The notes under the pieces were generated by a model. It made no database searches, was not told where the DNA came from, and saw nothing but the letters and a program-made list of their open reading frames with translations. A program made the position numbers and the translations under genes. From Tuctoria greenei (Eukaryota > Streptophyta > Magnoliopsida > Poales > Poaceae): 64,000 nucleotides of DNA. The stretch covers positions 92,756,942 through 92,820,941 of the forward strand of contig JAYESD010000004.1 in the NCBI GenBank assembly GCA_036927565.1. The letters run 5' to 3'. Shown piece after piece: positions 57,617 through 64,000 of this stretch (position 1 is the stretch's first letter; each line of letters opens with the position of its first letter).

Positions 57617-59437
57617 TGTGAGACCTATGTGTACTGAATACATTGGCTTTGACAATAAAAGTTTTGAATGCTGCCATAACATCTTTTTAGCAAGGTCCGA
57701 CTCTAGCTCTGAGCTTCTGCAAGGTCCGACAATAGGTTCGCCTTTCTTTGCATAGATCCGACATGTTTTTGAGTAGCTCCGATGAGCTTTGTCTTTAGCT
57801 CCGGCATGTCTTTGATAGCTCTGACATGTCTTTGTTAAGGTCCGATATGTTTTGCTAGGTCCGACTTATGTTGGTTAGCTCCGACATGTTTTTCTAGCTC
57901 TGACTTTTGGGTTGACTAGTTCCAACTAGTTTTGGTAAGCTCTGGAGCTAGGTTGTACTAGCTTTGGTAAGCTCCGGCGCTAGGTTGTACTAGCTTTGGT
58001 AAGCTTCGGCTCAAGCTCCGGTTAGCTTTGGCTAGGTTCGGAGCTTGTTCGCAATGTTCCTACTTTTATCTTGCAATGTTTCGAACTTGCTTTATATTCT
58101 TAGAAAGATTGCTTAGTATTCATTTGTTAAGTTTTTTGTGCGTTTTGGTTGATATGGCTGATATTGTTTTGATATGCTTTCCAACATGCTTATGTGAGGT
58201 GCTTACGTAAGGTGTTGTGTTCCGGAACTAACTTGAGTCAAGTCGCAGACTTGGGCTCGTACGGATTGGTTGTTTATTCATGTGCAGGTGTTTCATGAGT
58301 TCAAGACATGGCTGGTGACGGGATCCATTGAACTAGTCTTAGGGAGAAGATGAGGTTCAACAACCAAGTTCGGGAGGAATTGTGGCTGAGTTGATCGGGA
58401 GGTTGTGCAACATGTTTGATTCAAGAACAATGCATATGAAGGTATCATGGACGTCATTGGAAGATGTTTGCACGTGTGCAAGGAATGCATGAACGTGGCT
58501 ACTTAATTCCGAGGCGTGATGAAGAGATGTGGACGTAAAGAATTGGTCGGAAAGGTCCAACCGACTAGGTTATGGACTCAGGCCGCGGCTGAGTCGGGTT
58601 TGACTCAAATATGGAATGTTTTGAGTTGGTTATGATAGGATTTTGTGTGAGTCACGAATTTGGGTTATTTTAGGAATTTGGTATACGTTCCAAAGGTATT
58701 TGGAAGTCTTAAGATTGCTTCTATCTGCGTATAGAAGAATCTTAAGCAGTTATAGAAAGTTTCGATTCGTGATCTGAGTAGGATTAGAGTCCTAGATGAG
58801 ATTGGGTTGGCCTAAGGGCTGGTTATATAAGCAAGGGAGGCCAAAGCTCGTGGTGCACGACTTTGGGGCTGTTCCTCTTGTGTTCTATTGAATAAAATTC
58901 ATAGTTTGAAGGAACTTTTGTGCCTTGTTCGTCCGACTTGTTCAAGACAAGTTCTACTCATCGAGTTTCTGTACAGCACTACCTTTCGTTGGTGGTTTTA
59001 TCATAACTCGAGTTTTACAGATCTAATTGAAGTGATTCTTTATGGATTGTCTTCACAACTTTACTATCTTCTGTCAAAATTCCACGGTCATTGGATTTGT
59101 GGGTTTTTATCTAAACGAGTTTCTTTGCAGCATTCCAGAACTGTTTTTCTCGGGTAGGACAGATTGACCTTTGTTCAATCTTTTGATCATAACTTGAGTT
59201 TCTCTCGATGGATTTGAGTGATTCTTTTTGTGCTTTATTCGTGACTTGATTCTCTCGGATATATATCACTTTTCTCACAGTGAAACACGTTTAGATTAGT
59301 TTCACACATGATTTTTCTAACATATTGTTTTTCTGCCGAAGGGGTTGAGATTTAGTTATTTCCATTGCGTAAGATTTTTAAATCTACCATTCACCCCCCC
59401 CCCTCTATTAGCTTTTCACGTGCTATTCGATCCTACA
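57617..59437 (+). repeat. C1 3' LTR
   Basis: 1821 bp, collinear with 43053-44840 with moderate divergence and a longer C run near 59395. It is followed by the ctttt duplication. Confidence 0.93.
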
Positions 59438-59442
59438 CTTTT
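59438..59442. repeat. Right target-site duplication of C1 (ctttt)
   Basis: Identical to 43048-43052. Confidence 0.93.
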
Positions 59443-59814
59443 ATAGTAAGGTCGGGCACCTTACAAGTGGGGACCAAGGCTCGACAGGCGGCCCTAGGGT
59501 GATCTTATCCAAAAGATCTAAGGCTTCTCTTCTAGGTTGTCTCCGACCGCAGCTTAAAGACTCGTCGTCTTGCCACCTCGAGCACTAGGGGCCATGCGTA
59601 ATCATTGATAATGGCAGGGAATGTCTTGTCCAACTGTCTTGTCGCCGTAAGCTACCCACTTGATAGAGTGAAATAGGCATACGGTGCCTTTACCTGACAG
59701 GAGGCGTGCGCCGCGTCGTGCGCCTGGGAAAGGTGCGTGCCTTCAATGCCCTATTTAGACAGGGCACACAAACCCTTAACTCCCGCAACCTACAGTCCAC
59801 GACAAGTTGCAGGA

Positions 59815-60195
59815 CACTTGGCAGTACCGGAGCTAGCCTCCATGGGGGAGAACGGGTCTTACACTGCGGGCCATGTGGCAGCCCAAGAGCCCATCTCCGA
59901 GGAGAGCTGGGGGTCCAGGACTGCTGGACCTGTGGCGGTTCTAGAGCCCACCTCTGTGGGGGAGGCCGTCCTGGAGCTTCGAGTCACGTGGAGACACCAG
60001 AGCCCACTGCTATTTAGGAGCGGGGTCCCGTCCCGCTCGACACGTGGCAGCTCAGGAGCCTGTCTACTCAAGGGAGTCGGGTCCCATCTTGAGGTCCACG
60101 TGGCACGATCCGGAGCATGCCTTTGTGGTGGGGCGGTGTCCCGGACCACTGGACACATGGCACCATTAGACCATGCCTCGGCGGGGAGGCAAGGC
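59815..60195 (+). repeat. 56-bp imperfect tandem repeat headed by G-box-like CACGTGGCA
   Basis: Seven diverged units start near 59815, 59872, 59929, 59984, 60041, 60097 and 60154, spaced 55-57 bases. Each begins with a variant of cacgtggca, followed about ten bases later by ggagccc and then a gggg-containing block. Units at 60041 and 60097 keep the exact plant G-box CACGTGGC. A period of 56 is not a multiple of three, so the long frame across it is unlikely to be coding. Confidence 0.78.
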
Positions 60196-60769
60196 ACTTA
60201 GCCATTTTATCTTGTGCGCGAGGGTACCCAGTATGTTGGGTACCGATAGTGGCCCCTGGGTCCACCCTGGGGAGAGGTGATGAACCCGACGGCGGAGCCC
60301 TAACCTTGCTTTCCCAGCTGCCTTTTGATATTTATCTTTGTCAGTTGAAGCGGTGCACACCTCTGCCATCACGACCACGCATCATCTTCTGGTTGAGGGG
60401 TCATGGCGACGCGATCTTTGCTTGCCACACTATCTTTAACTGCGACATTCCCCAATGTGGTTGCAACACTTCCGCTGCTCTGCCTTGATGGGACTGCCAA
60501 GTTATCTTCTCAGGTGGATGTCTGCTTGAGCTAATCCTTTTGATAGGGGACCTGGGCCCCGCTGTCATGGGCGTTGCGGGTTGCGCAGTGCGTGCTGGGT
60601 CTAGGCGATTCGCACGATATGCCCAAGCATCGCAGGGGTGATCAAAAGGAAACCTTTGCAGGCAAAGGCAATTCCTTCCTTACTCACTCCCCAGCGCTCG
60701 AGCCATTGTCTTCTTCCTTGAGCTCCCGAGCCTTCACCACCTGCAAGGTTCTTGATCTCGCCTGATTCA

Positions 60770-61564
60770 ATGGTCGTGATCTTGCCTTCCTCCCATATTG
60801 ATGGCGTTGAGCCAGTGAGGCAGCTACTTGGTTGGGAAGATGAGGATCGATGGAATCTGGTCCGCCTCGGCTCCCTCCCTCTTGACCTGGAGGCTGGAGA
60901 GATCGTCTTCTTCACTTTGTATGCATACTCTGGTTTTGTTCCACTCGTTTCCTCCTTCCTTGTGATTCTTTTGGAGATCGTTGGGCTCTATCTTCATCAC
61001 CTGTCTTCGAACTCCTTGGTGGTGGCGGCGGTCTACTCTCATATCGATGAGATGTTCATGGGAGTCCACCCGTCTGTGCTGCTATTCCGACAGTTCTTTG
61101 TGTTGAGGCGGATGGGAAAGAGCAAGGCGAACTTCCTCAGGGCCTACTACTTCCATCAGCAGCCCTAATGCCCATTGAAGTACATCACCCCACCTTCTTT
61201 CAAGAGGTGGGAAGGCTGGAGGGTAGACAGAGTGATCGTGCGCACTGATGCTCACGATCGCATGAACCTGCCTTTCGACTGGGCAATTACCAGAAGCAAG
61301 ATCTTGGAGGAGCGCACAAAGTTGGATCCAGAGTACTCCCCGATAATGGAGCGGATCTGGTACATGGCAGACCACAGTCTATCGTTGTTGAAGGTGCTGG
61401 CAAACTTTGTGAGCTGAAGCCTGGCCTCTCTTCAACAGCGTTTCCATACTATGTGGCTATACTTCAGGTTGCAGGATGACACCAGACTGGTGATGGTTTT
61501 TGAGTCAGAGATAAGCCAGGAAGTGGTGTTTAGGCGATGTCCAAGTCGAGTGGTGATTGGTTGA
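60770..61564 (+). pseudogene. G7 ORF, Transposase_28 ('putative gypsy-type transposon')-like domain, broken
   Basis: A single frame from the ATG at 60770 carries the pattern seen in this plant family: FVPLVSSFLVILLEIVGLYL, HHLSSNSLVVAAVYSHI, FMGVHPSVLLFRQFFVL, then a YF-rich segment and a Trp-containing WEGWRVDRVIV. Stops lie at 61166 (TAA) and 61415 (TGA), and it ends at 61562 (TGA). The function of the family is unknown; it is found in transposon-derived ORFs of grasses. The domain assignment is from recall of the family pattern. Confidence 0.6.
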
Positions 61565-61626
61565 CTCACGACATCTTCATCCTTCCTAGGCCTTGCCCGC
61601 CGCTCTGCATGGACTGAGATCTCAGA

Positions 61627-62842
61627 GTGAAGATCTTGAGGGAGATGTCAAACCTGGGCGTGCTTTGGCTTGCACCATGGCAGGTTGGAGACGCGGACCG
61701 AGGACTCAGCATCCACGAGGTACAACAAGTCTCTGAGGTGGAGGAGGAAGACCACTCGACCTCTAGCAGGGGAAAAGGCAAAGCACCAGCCCCCAACATA
61801 GGGAAGAGGATGCCGCTGGTGGTTGAGATCATGAAGGATAAACATCCTCAGTCGCCACCGAGCACACCGTCGAGGACGTCCTTCGCCCCAATCCAGTTTC
61901 GATGGAGCGCCCATGCCCAGCCTCTGGTGTTGGCGGTTCTTCAAGCGGGGACCTCGCCCGCCTCGCAACGAGTCGGCTATTGACTAAAGATGGTGCACCG
62001 GCCTTTCTAGGGTGGTCTGACGAGTGTCGGCTCACCGACGTCCCCGTCACTAGTGAGGTCCAAGGTGCCAGTGAAGGCACCGAGGGTACCACATCCGCAG
62101 AGCCCTAGGCTAGGAGTCCTTGGGTCGCGAGCATCCTTGTTGCGAGCATGGTGATGGATGTTGGTGCAGCTCTGGAGAAGGCTCCAAAGGTGGCACAGCT
62201 GGGTTGATGGCCAGGACCCAGCACAAGACATCTGAGTCTCGCTCCACGAGCCTTCCATCTCCAGGGGTTAGTGGAGGTGCACCAACGAGTACTGGAAGCC
62301 ACGCCGGTGTTTCTGGTGGAGGCATGGTTGGATCCGCCCCGTTCGCTGTATTGACAGCGGTGCCCTCAGCCTCAATGTAACCAAAGATCATGGCCCGCTC
62401 GAGCTTCTGGGGGCATCGGTAAGGCATTCTTACTGAATCTTGCATCGTAATTCCTCCTGTTCTCTTGTTTGAACAGTCCTTGACTCCATCGTGTAGGTCA
62501 TAGTCAGCTGCGGATACGCCCTTGCCGCCAAAGGTAGTGGTGGGGAGCGCTCCAACCTCCAAGGGAGCCATGGTTGCAACAGTAGAGCAGGCCCTCAAGT
62601 CAGCCCAGGAGACCGTCCTTTTGGCGCCCACGCCTGGCGCATGTGGCAAAGTACCCCAGGCTCTTGTCTTGGATGTGTCGGAGCCCGATCAGCAAGCTGA
62701 GGGTCCGACCCCCGAGGTTGTTGTTCTGGCAAATAGCGCCTTGGTTAATGGCGGTGGTGCTGCTCTAGGTGGTGCCGCAACTCTTGCTTGGTCGTCATCA
62801 GCGAGGTTCATGGCGCTGGCGGCCTTACCATTCCCGCCGTAG
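61627..62842 (+). pseudogene. G7 ORF, low-complexity linker remnants
   Basis: Broken frames encode Glu/Ser/Pro-rich segments (EVEEEDHSTSSRGKGKAPAP near 61735 and Ala/Val-rich stretches at 62522-62842). They sit between the domain at 60770 and the coiled coil at 63000 and are best read as the disordered middle of the same protein. Part of 62360-62520 looks noncoding or inverted. Confidence 0.4.
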
Positions 62843-63660
62843 GGGAAACAAGACCTTGAGATGATCACCGGGCAGGCGTCCATAGCATCGACTGAACAAG
62901 AACTCTTCTATGGCATCATCGACTCAGCGCAGTCCAACCTTCACTGGGCGCAGCGTGCTCTTTTCATAAAGTGGGAGAAGTTGCAGATGTCTTCGATCTT
63001 GGGATAATGTTCTGAGGTCTAGGATTTCCGAGGCGAAGGAGAGGATCCTAAAGGAGGATGAGGTGCAAGATCTGAGGCGTCGCCTGGTGAATGCCATGGA
63101 CGCCAAGTCATAGAAGATCGTGGCCGAAGCCAAGGCGACCAGCCAAGTAGCCGATGCCTGCCTTAGCTCCCTTGACGAGCTCCGAGAGGCCCTGGAATGT
63201 CGAGAGGTCATTGTTGTTGAGCGAGAAATGGTAGCCCAGGAGATGAAGGCACACGGTGAGGCAGGTCGGGACAAGCTACAATCCCCATCAAAGATCTTGA
63301 GCTACGCGAGGGTAACCTGGCGCGAGATTAGGACTGACACCTAGCGGAGCACCAGGACCTCCTTCTGCAAGAGGTTGATGTTTGCGCCAAGGAGTAGACT
63401 GTGGAGCGCCGTGCTCTAGAGCCTGATCTGCGAGAACAGCAGTTCGCGGCCCGAGAGAAGAAGTTTGTCGAAAGCGGGGCAGACGCGCTGAGGGGGTCAT
63501 GGCAGAAGGTCATATACATCCAAGCATTCCGTGTGGTCGAGGCGCAGAAGGTCTGGCACTTCCTCAGCCAAACCGAGTAGGCACTGCGGCCCTTCAGATT
63601 CAGCCCTGTGCGGAGTGGGGGCTGCCACAGGAGGTGGGTCAAGTGATCCCCATGCTTGAG
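62843..63660 (+). pseudogene. G7 ORF, coiled-coil C-terminal part, broken
   Basis: Frames shift several times. Recognisable pieces are QELFYGIIDSAQSNLHWAQR (about 62897), DEVQDLRRRLVNAMDAKS (about 63058), then a stop, and AEAKATSQVADACLSSLDEL with REALECREVIVVEREMVAQE (63120-63250). The heptad-like, Glu/Arg/Leu-rich pattern indicates a coiled coil. Confidence 0.5.
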
Positions 63661-64000
63661 TCTGCCATCACAAAGAAGCAAGCTATGGGCACATTGTTCG
63701 CCTATCATCTGCAGATAGAGGGGAGAGCGCTAGCGGAGACGGTGGCGTTCCCCGCTCTGGTGTGGTACCGGATTTGGTACCTGTAGATACCACTAGGCTC
63801 GGTAATCGACGGCCTCCTCAAGATGCTGAAGAGGCGACAAAAGGCTGAAGTCGAGGACTTCGCCAAATATGTCTCTGCACAATTCACGCGCAATTGAGAC
63901 CGGCGGACCCCAAGCGGGGCACTTTTGTATTCAGGGTTTGTCACTTTGTAGATAAACTTTAATGAATTTGAATTCATGTTCAGTTTCTTGGCTTGTCTTG
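63661..64000 (+). other. G7 sequence at the window end
   Basis: Short frames only; possible decayed C-terminus up to the TGA near 63896, then AT-richer noncoding DNA. Nothing further is recognised. Confidence 0.35.

Larger units (their letters stand above)
43053..59437 (+). mobile_element. C1: Ty1/Copia element, SIRE-like, with internal duplication and a nested relative
   Basis: Two plus-oriented LTRs (1788 and 1821 bp, tgtgagacc...caca or taca) flank an internal region with protease-integrase-reverse transcriptase-RNase H order, which defines Ty1/Copia; ctttt is duplicated. The coding region is present one and a half times: gag-protease-integrase-partial reverse transcriptase (44903-48210), then zinc knuckle-protease-integrase-reverse transcriptase-RNase H (48255-51499 and 56261-56663). 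C2 is inserted in the RNase H. A two-knuckle gag and an acidic stretch suggest the SIRE/Maximus lineage. Confidence 0.93.
59443..64000 (+). mobile_element. G7, right fragment: element with Transposase_28-type ORF
   Basis: GC-rich sequence continuous with 42777-43047. It starts with LTR- or leader-like DNA including a G-box-headed tandem repeat, then a broken ORF resembling the plant 'putative gypsy-type transposon' domain, a Ser/Pro-rich linker and a coiled-coil region. No reverse transcriptase is seen before the window end, so it may be a non-autonomous element or only the first part of a larger one. Confidence 0.55.

Noticed and set aside
59737..60201. 154-codon frame across the tandem repeat
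   Set aside because: The 56-base period changes frame at every unit, so the translated units do not resemble each other; this is not expected of a coding repeat.

Overview
The window is a nested pile of plant LTR retrotransposons, and I see no convincing host gene. A grass (Poaceae) genome is the best fit: all primer-binding sites that can be read match the 3' end of initiator tRNA-Met, Tekay-like Ty3/Gypsy chromoviruses with LTRs of 2.6-4.4 kb predominate, a SIRE-like Ty1/Copia family is present, and the right end carries an ORF of the plant 'putative gypsy-type transposon' (Pfam Transposase_28) type. The species cannot be named from sequence alone. I use local names: G1-G7 for Ty3/Gypsy-type elements and C1-C2 for Ty1/Copia.

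Layout and order of insertion, read from target-site duplications (TSDs) and split genes: 1-16857 is G1 (plus strand, 5' end outside the window), whose integrase is split by G2 (minus strand, 2333-12745, TSD gttac). G1 lies inside the integrase of G3 (minus strand), whose gag-pol (16863-20229), leader, primer-binding site and 5' LTR run to 37544. The G3 LTR is split by G4 (plus strand, 26033-37384, TSD ttgta). G3 sits in the integrase of G5 (plus strand, only 37545-37797 visible). G5 is cut on its right by the 3' LTR of G6 (minus strand, 37798-42191, then a pol remnant). From about 42777 the target is G7, which is split by C1 (plus strand, 43053-59437, TSD ctttt) and resumes from 59443 to the window end. 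C1 is split inside its RNase H by an inverted relative, C2 (minus strand, 51500-56260, TSD tcttg).

The most remarkable gene is an intact 279-codon accessory ORF in G4 (29063-29902), in a leader insertion of about 1.3 kb that its relative G2 lacks. Its first 21 residues after Met align without gaps to the histone H3 N-terminal tail (14 identical, with K4, R8, K9 and S10 kept). An arginine-rich middle and a strongly acidic C-terminus follow, and there is no histone fold. The same element encodes an integrase with a C-terminal chromodomain, the reader module class for H3 lysine methylation. Splice-acceptor-like sequences abut the ATG of both this ORF and gag, and an ATG-free candidate leader exon with a GC donor lies in the LTR, so alternative splicing is a plausible expression route.

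All gag-pol genes in the window are broken by stops or frameshifts. Other notable structures are a U3 array of palindromes in G2, a CCGAC-rich array in the Copia LTRs, a G-box-headed 56-bp tandem repeat in G7, a shared Asp-to-Asn change in the reverse-transcriptase active site of G1 and G3, and a tandem duplication of the coding region in C1.
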